From Ailanthus altissimus (taxonomy: Eukaryota; Streptophyta; Magnoliopsida; Sapindales; Simaroubaceae), in NCBI GenBank assembly GCA_946807835.1, contig OX327683.1, positions 16,745,001 through 16,809,000 of the forward strand: a stretch of 64,000 nt of DNA. Direction: 5' to 3'. The translations under genes and the position numbers were made by a program. The notes beneath the pieces were generated by a model. That model had not been told where the DNA came from, searched no databases, and saw only the letters and a list, made by a program, of their open reading frames with translations. How positions within the stretch are numbered: position 1 is the first letter of the stretch; every line of letters starts with the position of its first letter. Shown here in pieces: positions 46,001 to 57,252 of the stretch.

Positions 46001-46990
46001 TAAGTATTAAAGCAAAAATAAGCTGATAGCGTGAAAACTTATATAAATATACCAATATAAAAAAGTTGATGGCAATTGTATTTATTAAAGATAAATAAAA
46101 AAAATTAGAAACCAAAATTAGACCGGTCGCTTTGATTTGATTTCTATACTAACAAAAAAATTGTTCGGTTATTATTTCAATAGAACCAAGCAGTTCAATC
46201 CTCTTATACAAATAATTAGATCAATCAAATGATTTTTTTTATTAATAATATTTTAAAAAAATTTTAAAAAAAAAGACCCTAATTTGACTTTCTCTTTCTC
46301 TCTGCACCAAGCTCTATCTCTCCAGTCTCCTCCTCTCACCCATTACGTTTTCATTATACCAATCGATTTTTTTATTAATCAATTCTCACCAAATTTGTCA
46401 ATTGGCTCCAGGAGATTGCTCGCCATCGTGGAGAGTTGTGTAGAACACACGATTAGAGCTCTTCAATGATCCTTCTCTACGAAATTAAGGTTTGTTTTGT
46501 TTTTCTTATCTTCTTTCAATTGGGTTAATTCTTTTAGGCTCTTGACGCCTTTTGCGAAAAATATACATGTTGTTTTGTCTTTTTATTTTATTTTATTTTA
46601 TTTATTGAACTTGTTATCTGTTAATTATTTATGCTCTGAAAATATATGTTAACTTATTTTTTTTCTATTCGATGAATTTGTTCTCTTTTAATAATCTTTT
46701 AAAAAATAAAAATAAAATTTATTTATGTTCTGGAAATATATTTTAACTGTATGCAACAGTATGTGATAAACTGGAAATTAATTGTTTTGCCATTGACCAA
46801 CTTTGTGCACCCTTTCTTCTTATATTCTGTTACGGAAAGAAAAACGATTAAAGAGCCCAGTTGAATATACAAGTAGTTGGTCGGGGATGTGATTCGGGAT
46901 GTACCTGGTGTCTAGTCCCAATTGCTCTTAATCATTTTTTTTAAGCATTTGCCATGTGATTAAGTTTGTTGAAGGCCTCCTATTATTATT
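46001..46990 (+). other. mixed intergenic DNA with a possible 5'-UTR exon
   Basis: 46280-46490 is pyrimidine-rich (ctttctctttctctctgc) and ends atgatccttctctacgaaattaag directly followed by gtttgttttg, a plausible 5' splice site. A matching 3' site (ttattgatgttgcag) ends at about 46998. This could be the first exon of a plant gene, but the following sequence is gypsy gag. 46110-46240 has gaccggtc and gttcggtt words common in dispersed plant repeats. I do not recognise a protein. Confidence 0.25.
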
Positions 46991-46997
46991 GATGTTG

Positions 46998-47395
46998 CAG
47001 ATCCTTAATATGAGTGAAGAAAATTTATTGTTCAACTTCCTCGATAGATTATAAATATAAGCGTCTAATAAGTTGAAGTAGAGTAAAGTATAGAATATAT
47101 CTGACGCCCTCATATTGGTAGAAATACTCACAGATTATCGCAAGGGTGATGTGGGGAAGTCCAAAAATTCGAAACTCAATCATGGCAAAGGTGGGGGAAC
47201 TAGGGAGTCTCACCCTTCGTATGATAAAGAGAAAAAAGGTAAACCACCCACAGGGAGATAGTAGAAGCGTAATGGCCAAAGAAAACCGAGATCTACCTGC
47301 TTCCTTTATGACGGGGATTATTGGGTGAAGGACTGTCCAAAGAAGAAGGCTATCAACGGGATGTTAGAGACTCAACAAGCGGGTAAACAGTGACA
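46998..47395 (+). pseudogene. Galadriel-like gypsy gag C-terminus
   Basis: The reading after 46998 gives NMSEENLLFNFLDRL, later LVEILTDYRKGDVGKSK and a lysine/glycine-rich stretch, then CFLYDGDYWVKDCPKKKA (about 47300-47352). The last is a CCHC knuckle with the second Cys and the His replaced by Tyr. Stops near 47050-47090 and frame breaks near 47265 disrupt it. The 5' part of gag and the 5' LTR are absent from the window. Confidence 0.6.
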
Positions 47396-47396
47396 A

Positions 47397-48899
47397 TTGG
47401 GATGTTTACAGTTGCTCAATGCCCTCAATGCCAAGCAGGCAGCCTGCGCGCCAACGAAAAAGGCACTGATGTATGTTGAAGCCTACATTAACGAAAAGAA
47501 GTCTCAAGCGCTAGTGGATACTGGAGCTACGCACAATTTTATTAAGCATGCGGAAGCAGTGCGCTTGGGCCTCAAGGTGGAGAAGGGGATTGGCTACCTC
47601 AAGACTGTGAACCCCGCAATCAAGCCACTGGACGGGGTTATTCGTGGAATCGAAATGCGCCTAAAAAAATGGAGTGGTAAGGAAAACATTTTGGTAGCAC
47701 CTCTCGATGATTTTGATGCTATTCTTGGTATGGATTTCTTGCGGCAGTTTAATGTGGTACCACTTCCCCGACACAACTACGTATGTATCCTAGAGGGAGG
47801 ACCATGCATGATGCCAACAGTAGACAAGCCGAAAGGTGGGCAATCCAAGCCCAACACCCATACCACTCTCCTTTTCGCCATGCAACTAAAGAAGGGAGCC
47901 AAGCAGGGAGAAGAGACATATCTCGCCATTATATGGGAGGCAAATGATGAAGTGAATGAGGGCAAAGAGGAGCTACCAACAAAGATCACGAAAGTGTTCA
48001 AGCAGCATCAGAACGTGATGCCAGCAGCACTACCACATAAATTACCACCAAGACGATCAATAGATTATGAGATTGAGTTGGAGCCGGGAGCTAAGCTTCC
48101 AGCCAAAGCCCCCTACCAAATGTCTCAATTAGAGTTAGCGGAGTTGCAAAAGCAGCTCAAGGAGTTGCTGGATGCAGGATTCATCTAGCCATCCAAAGCT
48201 CCATACGGTGCGCTCGTGCTTTTCTAGCACAAGCACGGTGGATCATTGTGGCTATGCATAGACTATCGGGCGCTGAATAAGATCACTATTAAAAATAGGT
48301 ATCACATTCCTTTAATTGCTGACTTGTTTGATCAATTAAAGCAGACGAAATACTTTTCGAAGCTGGACTTGCGATTAGGTTACCATTAAGTGCGGATAGC
48401 CGAAGGTGATGAGCCGAAAACTACTTATGTGGCACGTTATGTGGTTCTTTGAGTTTCTTGTCATGCCGTTTGGCCTCACAAATGCGCCAACCACCTTCTG
48501 CACACTGATGAACAACATACTCTAGCCCTTCCTTGACAAATTCGTCGTCATATACTTAGACGACATCATCATCTACAGCAATACTCTTGAAGAGCATGTG
48601 GAACACTTATAACATGTCTTGAAGGTGCTCCATGAGAATGAGTTGTATGTGGAGGGAGAAGTGCTCATTTGCTAAGCCGGAGGTAGACTTTTTGGGTCAC
48701 AAGATTACAGATGGCAAGTTGATGATGGACAAGGCAAAGATTCGCGCCATAGTGGATTATAAGGCACCTACGAAAGTTACCGAGCTACGATCTTTTCTTG
48801 GGTTAGTCAACTATTATCAGAGATTTATCAAAAGCTACTCCACCATTGCTGTACCTCTTACCGACCTGTTAAAGAAGACTAAAGCATAGGAATGGACAA
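47397..48899 (+). pseudogene. Galadriel-like protease and reverse transcriptase
   Basis: 47397-48188 is open for 263 codons. It has a protease with an intact active site (ALVDTGATHNFI, about 47506-47541) and FDAILGMDFL (about 47712-47742), then the linker LPPRRSIDYEIELEPGAKLP and LAELQKQLKELLDAGFI of RT. After a stop at 48188, RT continues with [19 protein letters not shown] and the catalytic YLDDIIIYS (about 48551-48580), interrupted by stops and shifts. 48632-48889 gives [11 protein letters not shown] and [19 protein letters not shown]. The pattern fits the Galadriel chromovirus clade. Confidence 0.85.
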
Positions 48900-49311
48900 T
48901 AGAGTGCCAATGGGCTTTTGACTGATTGAAGAAAGCAGTGATCGAGGAACTAGTCTTAGCATTGCCGAACCACTTGTTACCGTATGAGATACATACTAAT
49001 GCGTCTGACTTTGCCATTAGTGGTGTTTTGATGCAGCGGGACCATCAGATCGCGTATGAGAGCCGAAAACTCAATGAGACGAAGATGCGCTATATGGTAC
49101 AAGAGAAGAAGATGATGGGGGTCATCCACTGCTTGCGCACTTAGTGACACTATCTGTTTGGGGCAAAGTTCGTAGTGATGACAGACAACATAGCGACGAG
49201 TTACTTTCGAAGCCAAAAGAAACTCAACCCGAAGTAAGCTAGGTGGCAGGACTTTCTGGCAGAGTTCGATTATGAGCTCGAGTATAAACCGGGGAAAGCG
49301 AACGTGGTAGC
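48900..49311 (+). pseudogene. Galadriel-like RNase H, cut by insertion
   Basis: 48926-49144 gives LPYEIHTNASDFAISGVLMQ and IAYESRKLNETKMRYMVQEK, the start of gypsy RNase H with the first catalytic Asp in a DFAI context. The reading reaches [11 protein letters not shown] at 49311, where an Athila-like LTR starts. The continuation DALS is found on the other side at about 55716, which fixes the insertion point. Confidence 0.85.
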
Positions 49312-50671
49312 TGATAGGGGCGTAAAAGTACAACTATTATTTGTACTGAAATTTTGTATTTTGCTCCAAATCATAATTATTTGGCTATTTAATTGTGGTT
49401 TTTGATCATAAATAGATGCATGATGGAAAATGTGACGTATAAGAACAAACAAAAGACCAATCGGACATCAAACGAAGAAGTTATGCTCAAAATATGAAAG
49501 GGGCACCAGGGCAGCGACTGAGCGTCGCGGTGCCCAGGTCAGTAGCTGAGCACCGCGGTGCCCACAACCCAGTGGCGCGGCGCTCGTGGCAGTGAACAGT
49601 ATTAGAAACAGTATTTGATACAGTACTCATGAATAGTATTTTGCTACAGTAACTCATAAATAGTATTTTGAAGACAAAAACCTATAAATAGAAAGCAAAA
49701 AACCCCAAGAGAAGGGAGAGGAGAAAAAAAGAGAAAAGAGGTAAAAACATAGAGAGAGAATTCACAATACAAATCAAAGATCAAAGCCAAAGATTGAAGA
49801 ATCAAGATCAAGATTCAAACTTCAAGTCAAGATTGAGGGAGAAGCACATCAAGGAGTCGCTTTGATTAGTTTTTCTCCTCTTTCTTTATCATTATGTTCT
49901 TTTTCTTGTTGATCTTTATGAATTGGTTTGATACTTTTGGTTTTGTGATGGGTTAATTTGTTCATTTAGGGTTAGACTATGTAAACCTAGTATGAATTTG
50001 GATTATGTTAATTTTTAGTTTATGAACTTAATTATTATAATTAATTCATTCTATCTTGTGTTTAATGTTTTCATTATACCTGATCAATATTTTGAATGAT
50101 TGAGGAACCATAATGAACTCGACGAATGGATTCATGTGTTTAGCTTATGGTAGTTTGATACATGATCATAGGGTAATAACTATGAGTTCCATCTAGGATA
50201 GACATATACCTAAGTGACATGTATGGTATAATTTAGACTTGATCTTAATGAATTACATTTTGATTTAATTACCATAGACATATAAGAGATTGTTAGAATG
50301 CGTAATATAGTCACTTGACCATCGACAGAGGCTTGTGATGAGATTAGTGTCTAAGCCAATCAATTAGTATTAAAGGATTAACTAAGTGGTTAATGAATCC
50401 AATGAAATACTAGGGGACGAGTCAAAACCCTAGATTATCTTTATTTGTGAATTCTACTCTTTGTTTTTGTTTAGTTAATTGATAGAATTAGATTAGTTAA
50501 TTAAATTTCACATTTTGATTTTCTGAATAAAAGTTAAGTAGGTATAATTTTAGTACTTGATTTATAGAATTAGATCGCATAGTCTCTGTGGGGTCGATAT
50601 CTGGACTTAAAATCCTATATTACTTGATACGATAGCGTGCACTTACGCTTAGCTATTATAGCAACACATCA
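49312..50671 (+). mobile_element. Athila-like 5' LTR
   Basis: The ends are TGATAGG...ACACATCA. It has a GC-rich module at 49503-49590 (gagcgtcgcggtgccca, gagcaccgcggtgccca), gaacagtatt repeats at 49590-49675, a purine-rich gagaaaaaaagagaaaag stretch near 49720, the ccatcgacagaggcttgtg block near 50320 and a ctctgtggggtcgatatct block near 50583 typical of Athila LTR ends. Confidence 0.8.
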
Positions 50672-50681
50672 ATCAAGTTTT

Positions 50682-50700
50682 TGGCTCCGTTGTTGGGGAC
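50682..50700 (+). other. Athila-type primer binding site
   Basis: Tggctccgttgttggggac lies shortly after the LTR. Athila elements usually have tggcgccgttgccgggga here, so two or three bases have changed. It supports the lineage call. Confidence 0.75.
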
Positions 50701-50813
50701 TAGTTTGATCTATTCTTTAGATTAATACTAATACCAAGCTACTTACTTTTAATTCATATTTTTGTTTTTATTTTATCTTCTTCTTTTTACTTTGATTTTC
50801 TTTTTATTTTTCT

Positions 50814-51902
50814 TTGACAGTTCATACTATGGAGGGAAACAATGATCATATCAATAATCCTGTATTTGAGCCCATGATACCACAAAGAGCTTTGAAAGAG
50901 TATGCTATCCCAACTACAAGTAGTGTTCAATCTAGTATTCGGCGATCAACTGTTAACGCAAATAACTTTAAGATCAAGCCGAATATTATTCAAATGTTGA
51001 AAGAAACTGTACAGTTCAGCGGAGCTCCTAATGACGGTCCTAATATGCATATTATAAATTTTTTTAAAATTTGTGATACCTCCAAATACAACGGAGTCTC
51101 CGACGATGCCATTAGATTGAGATTATTACCTTTCTCCTTAAGGGACAGAGCTAAGAGTTGGTTGATGTCATTGCCGTCAGGATCCATATCGACGTGGGAA
51201 GATTTAGCACAGAAGTTCTTAGCCAAGTTCTTTCCACCAGCAAAGACAGCAAAGATGAGGAATAACATCACCTCATTCAGTTAGATTGATGAAAATTTAT
51301 TGTATGAGGCATAGGAGCGCTTCAAGGACATGTTGAGAAGGTGTTCTTATCATGGAGTCCCTAAATGGCTATTAGTCAAAATGTTCTATAATAGATTAGT
51401 AGGCTATTTAAGGCCTATTGTAGATGCCGCTGTTAGAGGAGCTTTAATATATAAGTCTACAGATGAGGCTTATGATTTATTAGAAGAGATGGCATCAAAT
51501 AGTTACCAATGGCCACCAGAAAAAGTTACACCCAAGAGAGTTGCTGGTATATATGAGATTGACGCATTCAATGCATTAGCAGCACAAATCAATTCATTAT
51601 CTAAGAAGTTTGATGCAGTGAATGCCGTTAAAACTCGACAAGTGACATGTGACTTTTGTGGTGATAACCACATGAATGGGCGGTATATGGAAGCAATGAA
51701 TTATGTGGGCAATTTCAATCGTCATCAACATAACCCACAATCTAACTTCTTTAATCTGGGGTGGAAAGATCATCCAAACTTCTCTTGGCGTTACAACCAA
51801 GAGAAGCCATCTAGACTAATAAATCCCTCAGGATTCCCGCCACTACAAAAAAAAAAAGTTGACATTGGAAGACGTGTTTATGCAATATATGAATTTCAAT
51901 GA
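50814..51902 (+). pseudogene. Athila-like gag
   Basis: 50814-51284 gives IKPNIIQMLKETVQFSGAP, HIINFFKICDTSKYNGVSDD, RLRLLPFSLRDRAKSWLMSL and WEDLAQKFLAKFFPP, the retrotransposon gag (PF03732-type) domain in Athila form. A TAG at 51282-51284 separates it from 51330-51902, with YHGVPKWLLVKMFYNRL, EEMASNSYQWPPE and TCDFCGDNHMNG. The last is a CX2CX4H knuckle without its final Cys. Likely translation start is the ATG at 50829 or 50814. Apart from a few stops, gag is better kept than most coding regions here. Confidence 0.8.
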
Positions 51903-51951
51903 TGCTATCCTACAGAATCATTCAGCATCTTTGAAGAATTTAGAGGTTTAA

Positions 51952-52722
51952 ATGGGACAACTTGCTGTTGTAATTAATAGGAGACTACAATGCTCTCTAC
52001 CAATTGATACTGAGACAAATCCAAAAGAGAATGTAGAGCTATGCCAAGCCATCAACTTGTGGTGTGGTGAGATCTTACAAGAAAACACATCCACACCACC
52101 ACAACCAAGTATAGAGGAGAAGGAAGTGCAGAAAAATAAAGTACAACCATATAGACCGCCTATTCCTTTTCTTTAAAGGCTACAGAGGTGTCAAACAAGT
52201 GTTGAAACAAAAAATCAGCAGCATACCAGTCTAGAAAATAGTGCAGAATCTCAGAAAATTATAGAATTCTCAATAATGAAACGTACAAAAACTGGTATTA
52301 AAGTGCAACAACATTCTAAGGTGCAGAAAAGTGGCAACACAGTAGAAAATACTAGTAACAAAGAGCAGAATTAGCCTATGCACACAATATTACTTGAATG
52401 TTGCAGTATTAATGTGGTACCATCAAGCACCAAAGAGCTCAAAGACATAGAGATGTTGATTTCTTACATCAAAAAGAAGGCGTTAAGGCATAGAAAGAGA
52501 AGAAAGAAGAAAAAGAAGCAGTACCATGATAGGATTGAAGAGAATGGCACAAAAGAGACACTTCACCGGTCTAAAATTCAAGTCTTTCCGGAGAAACACG
52601 AGGAGAAAGATGAACAAGTTGCTGCCCAAGATCAAATAAAGAAGATGTGGAAGCTAAAAGAAAGAAAGCCTAACAAGCTCACATATAAAGATGCTTCCAC
52701 CATTGATGATTATCCTCTATAA
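51952..52722 (+). pseudogene. Athila gag C-terminal linker joined to polyprotein tail
   Basis: 51952-52176 reads ETNPKENVELCQAINLWCG and ends VQPYRPPIPFL, the linker that in complete Athila elements leads into protease. Instead the sequence passes, over several stops, to a lysine-rich segment (52378-52722, RKRRKKKKKQYH). The DNA after it (near 52761-52782) is the aagcgcttattgggaggcaac motif usually found after Athila pol. Pol was therefore removed between roughly 52170 and 52700. No enzyme motif remains. Confidence 0.6.
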
Positions 52723-52782
52723 AGAGTAGAAAGAGTCCCGTCAAGTCGACAACGTTAAATCAAGCGCTTATTGGGAGGCAAC

Positions 52783-54218
52783 TGATAAGGGCAAATTTGT
52801 CATATATTTTCTCATGTTTTTATTATTGATATTTTATGATTTTATGAGAATATATGGTTATTTATGTGCTTTATTGTTAATTATAGGGACTTGAACGAAA
52901 TTTAAATAAAGAATGCAAAAGGAGCGAAAACAGGGACTAAAATGCAAAGTTTTCAAATTATGAGTCCAGCGCCCCCGCGCCACAACTATTTTCGCCCCAG
53001 CGCTAGAATAGTGATCGAAATAAGAAAAATGACATGCTTAAGTCGCGTCTAGCGCCCCAGCGCCATATAGTCACCGCGCCAGCGACACCCCAGAGCCCCA
53101 GCGCTATCATCACACCGCTCCAACGGTGCAGGCTTTTTCACGCAGCGCCCCAGCGACAGAAGCATATTGCCCCAGCGGTATCACGAGTCCTAATCCGATG
53201 AGAATTGAGATTTTCAAGCTCAAATCAATCCCTATAAAAAGCCACTCGTTCCCAGCCTTCAATGATGAATCCAAGACGACCCAAGAGCACCAAGAATACA
53301 AAGCACAAGTCTTGGAGAGCAATAGGAGCTTAATTGAAGCAACTTTACAGAGAAATACAAGACGTTCTTCGACTTCAAGAGTTCCTAGGCAGCACAATTA
53401 AGAGCAATTCGACGTCTATATCGGTTTGCTAATAATTGTATCATGATTTATAATTATTGTTACTGCTGTTCTCTTGTAGCCATGAGCTAAACTTATTTTC
53501 TAGGGTTAATATTTGAACTCAATATGTGCGCTTAAATTGCCATATCTTTTAGTAATTAATAAACTTAGTCATTTATTATTTAAATTACTTGTGTTTAATG
53601 CTTCAATATATCTTGCCAATATATGGTGAATGAATTGGTAATATTTTGATAAACTCGGAAGAGGAATCAATATATTTAGACCTAGGTAATTTGATGCATG
53701 ATTGTAGAGTAACATTCAATGTTGCATATGCAAGTTTCAATCTAGGATAGGAATATACCTAATTGGCATGTATGATCAACAAGACCTAATCTTAATGAAC
53801 CTTAATTTATTACAAGTACCATAGAAATATAGGTATTTGGTAAATTAGGGTATACTTGCATGACCTTGGAAGAGGCTTGTGAATACATTAGTGTCTTGAT
53901 CAATAATAAAGACTAAGTGAGTTAAATATTAGAGGATTAATCATTAAAAAGCATATTGAGGGATAATATTAATCCTAGGTTTTCTCTACATTGCTATCAC
54001 TTAATTTTCTTTATATTGTGTTTTTGTTTTATATTTCTTACATTCAGTCTTAGATTTTTATTTATCTGAATAATTATTAGGAAGATATAATTTTAGTAAT
54101 TGGTTAAAAAGAAAAAATTATCCCTGTGGGTTCGACATCCGACTTATTTAGTCTCTGTATTACTTGCATACGATAGTGTATACTTGCACTTAATTTATGA
54201 TATAGAAATATCGCATCA
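52783..54218 (+). mobile_element. Athila-like solo LTR, forward, TSD gcaac
   Basis: The ends are TGATAAGGGC...TCGCATCA. It is flanked by gcaac at 52778-52782 and 54219-54223, a perfect 5-bp duplication. It has a GC-rich module of cgccccagcgc words at 52970-53180 and the gtgggttcgacatccgact block near 54128. It is the forward relative of the reverse copy at 4459-5582. The frames 53110-53397 and 53126-53401 are in the LTR and not genes. Confidence 0.92.
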
Positions 54219-54223
54219 GCAAC

Positions 54224-55712
54224 CCAAGTAAAATTTTATTTTTATTAGCTTATTTTCAGTTTTAGTTATGTTAGTTTATTTTCTTTGTAGGAATAAATCA
54301 GCAATTCAAGCATTTAATGAAGCAACATGAGCAAGTTCAAGCGTTGGAAGCAAAGAGAACCGCATTCACATTCAATAGAACACAACGCTGCATTGCTTCA
54401 ACTTCAGTTACCAGGGGAGTTTCTCTTACTTTTAAATTTATTTTTAGACATTAAAGACAATGTCTAATTTAAGTTTGTAGGTGGAAAACACACTTTCTTG
54501 TGTTTATTGTGTTGCTTATATTGGTTAGTTGTCTTGTGAAGTAAATTTTTTTTTTTAAGTTGTTAAGTTTTAGTTGAGATAATGATCATTAGTCCATGAT
54601 AAGAAATAAAATATTGGCTGAATTTATTTTCACAAGCCTTTAGGAAATTCTTACGTCATGATTCTTGGATTGAATTCAAGCTTATTTTTGATAACTTATT
54701 CTTGAGCACATTAAAATAAGCATGTATTAGTTGAATTTTTTGCATAGAGTTATTCATGCTTAAGTAGTACACCACAGTCTCGAAGACCAACACTCTAGAA
54801 CTTGCTTGATTATTACTTGAGGCGAAATTCTAGAATTCATATGCTTAGGAAAATGACATTAGGCCATTTTTTGATCGTTTGAGCCTTTTCGAGCCTACCT
54901 TATATGTATATTTATCCCTATTCACCCCGTTTGAGCCTAATTACCCATTTTTTTTATTTAACCACATTACAAGCCTAAAGACTTTGAGTTTACTTATCCT
55001 AAAATCTACCGGTAGAACCATAAACCTTGAGTTTACTTAAAAATATTCTTAAAATAAAAAAGGTTGTGGATGTATGAAAGAAGGGTACTGCAATGAAAAA
55101 TAATAAGTCTTGAAGGTGCATATCAATCTAAGTTTGGGGGTACATAAAAAAAAAGAAAAAAAAATGTTTGAATGCATAATACCCCCAGCTTAAGAAAAAT
55201 AAAAAATTCTATGCAAAAATGTGATTAAAAAAAAGATGAAAATGGCATAAGTTTGGGAGAGGAGATGAAGAATTAAGGAGGAGAAGGAATCAAAAGGGTT
55301 TCTAAGTAAAGTCTAAGCGTTAATGGTGTAATTTGCACTTTATATATATCTTATAACCCACCTTTACCATAACTTTACATTACAAGCTAAATAAAGTCCT
55401 AAATAGATCCCTAAACATGTGTATTTCTACATTAGTAGAGAGTAGTATGAAAATCAAGCTTATGAAAGTGTTATAAATTTAAATATGTCGAGACATCATA
55501 TTTATGTACTTTCTTAAGTATTGAGTAAATCTATGTTCTATTTAGCTAATTGCTTGCTTATTACACACACGCACAAGTGATCATTTATAAGGGAGAATGA
55601 AGTACTTGATCAATGGTATAAGGATTGTTGAAAGTTGTTTATTGATTTCTGAAAAGCCTTATACTATTTTTAACAGTCTTAATTTGAGACTATGATGATG
55701 ATTGTTTAATCA
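54224..55712 (+). other. Athila 3' untranslated region, no second LTR
   Basis: Continues from the ggcaacccaag motif. It has the Athila-type phrases acattaaagacaatgtc (near 54450), taagtttgggggtaca (near 55130) and taagtttgggagagg (near 55248) and poly(A) stretches near 55150. No coding evidence. It ends at the insertion boundary without an LTR. Confidence 0.6.
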
Positions 55713-56820
55713 GTAGAGGACGCTTTAAGCCAGAAAGTCAAGTTAACAGCTATAAGCAAGCTGGAAAGAGATTTGCTTGGCCTATTTCACAAAGGAATGA
55801 AGTATGATCCCATAGCCACACAACTCTCTGCTCAAGCACACGAGGGAAAGACTCAACGATTTTAGGTAAAAGATAGGCTTCTCTACACCAAAGGACGCCG
55901 GGTATATGTGCCAAAGTATGAGAACTTACAGCGTAACTTCATTAAGGAGTGTCATGACACGAAATGGATAGGACATCTAGGACAACGGTGTACACACACC
56001 CTATTGGAGACAGTATACTATTGGCCACATATACGGAAAGAGATATAACAGTTTGTCAAGACTTGTCTCGTGTGCCAATAGGATAAGATTGAGCAGCAGA
56101 GTCCCACAGGGCTACTGGAGCCACTGCCCATATCAGAGAAACTTTGAGAGAACATCTCTATGGTTTTCATTATAGTCTTACTAAAGTCTGAGGGGTGTGG
56201 AACTATCAGTGTGGTGGTAGATCGATTTTTCAAATATGCTACATTCATATTGGCGCCCAAGGAGTGTAGTATGGAAGAGACATCGAAACTTTTCTTTAAG
56301 TATGTAGTCAAGTACTGGAGGTTGCCAAGGGTGATAGTTAGCGATTGTGACACGAGTTTTACGGGGAGATTCTGGACAGGATTGTTCAAACTCATGGGAT
56401 CGGAGCTTCGCTTTTTCATGAACTTTCACCCACAAATGGATGGGCAGACTGAGAGGGTGAATGCATTACTGGAGCTGTACTTGCGGCACTTTGTGAGCGC
56501 AAATTAGTAGGATTGGGTCAAGTTACTAGATGTGGCACAGTTCTCATACAACTTGTAGAAGAGTGAATCGACGAGCCAAAGCCCATTCGAGTTAGCTACT
56601 GGCCAGCAACCTCTCATACCACTCGCGCTCATATCCAGCGATACGGAAAGGAGTCCTGCAGCCTACAAAGCTACGAAGTCCTGGCAGGAATAATTGAACA
56701 AGACGGGGGTGTGTCTAGACAAGGTGACAAAACGGACGAAGAAATGGGTTGATGGCAAGCGAAGATATGTTGAGTACAGCGTAGGGGACTTAATGATGGT
56801 GAAAATCCTTCTGATGTAGC
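55713..56820 (+). pseudogene. Galadriel-like RNase H end and integrase
   Basis: Resumes with DALS at 55716 and passes to KDLLGLFHKGMKYDP, GRRVYVPKYENLQRNFIKEC (about 55890-55960) and the zinc finger HDTKW..GH...CLVC (about 55950-56078). The core has VVVDRFFKYATFI (56211 on, first Asp), VSDCDTSFTGRFW (about 56335-56375, second Asp) and HPQMDGQTERVNALLE (about 56428-56476), where the catalytic Glu is kept. Stops near 55863, 56046, 56080 and 56506 fall mostly at usual Trp, Gln or Arg positions. Confidence 0.85.
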
Positions 56821-56828
56821 ACAAGTCT

Positions 56829-57240
56829 ATGCGCCCACTTCATAAGGGCCTTGTTCAGAAATATGAGGGGTTATTCCCTATTGCCAAAAGGGTTAGAAAT
56901 GTCTCGTACAAGATGAAGTTACCTTCGAGACTTCGGCTACATCCGGTGTTTCACGTAAGCTACCTAAAGCCATGTCATAGTGATGCGGAGGACATGGAGC
57001 ATGGGCCACAATCAAGGGCACATTTGGGAGTTTCCACATCTTACGACAATGAGGCTGAACTTATCCTTGAAGTGAGGATAGTACGAAAGAAGAATTACCG
57101 TCCGATTCGTGAGTATTTCATCAAGTGAAAAGGATTGCCCAATAGCAAAGCAAGCTGGGAACCCGAGAATGCACTGTGACAGTTCGAGAACAAGGTGCGC
57201 GAGTTCCAGTAAAGACGCGACGAGGGCACCGCGTGAATTT
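56829..57240 (+). pseudogene. Galadriel-like integrase C-terminus with chromodomain
   Basis: 56829-57128 gives PLHKGLVQKYEGLFPIAKRV and RLRLHPVFHVSYLKPCHSD, then the chromodomain EAELILEVRIVRKKNYRPIR, EYFIK-stop-KGLPNSKASWEPENAL-stop-QFENKVREFQ (about 57050-57210). Both stops are TGA in place of family Trp codons. Chromodomains of this group bind histone marks and steer insertion to heterochromatin. A purine tract ggtggaggagaa (57241-57252) leads to the LTR. Confidence 0.85.
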
Positions 57241-57252
57241 GGTGGAGGAGAA

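Larger units (their letters stand above)
49312..55712 (+). mobile_element. Athila-like element with gag but no pol (TR-GAG-like)
   Basis: The element starts TGATAGGGGCG with a 1360-bp LTR, then a primer site, gag and a lysine-rich tail that jumps to the Athila 3' region with no protease, RT or integrase between. It is inserted in Galadriel RNase H: gtagc precedes it (49307-49311) and gtaga follows it (55713-55717), a target duplication with one mismatch. No second LTR is seen at its right end, which reads tgtttaatca. A solo LTR of a related family (52783-54218) lies inside it. Gag-only LTR elements of this kind depend on other elements for enzymes. Confidence 0.8.

Noticed and set aside
53110..53401. 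Overlapping 91- and 95-codon frames on both strands
   Set aside because: They lie in the GC-rich module and flank of the solo LTR; open because of composition, with no family likeness.
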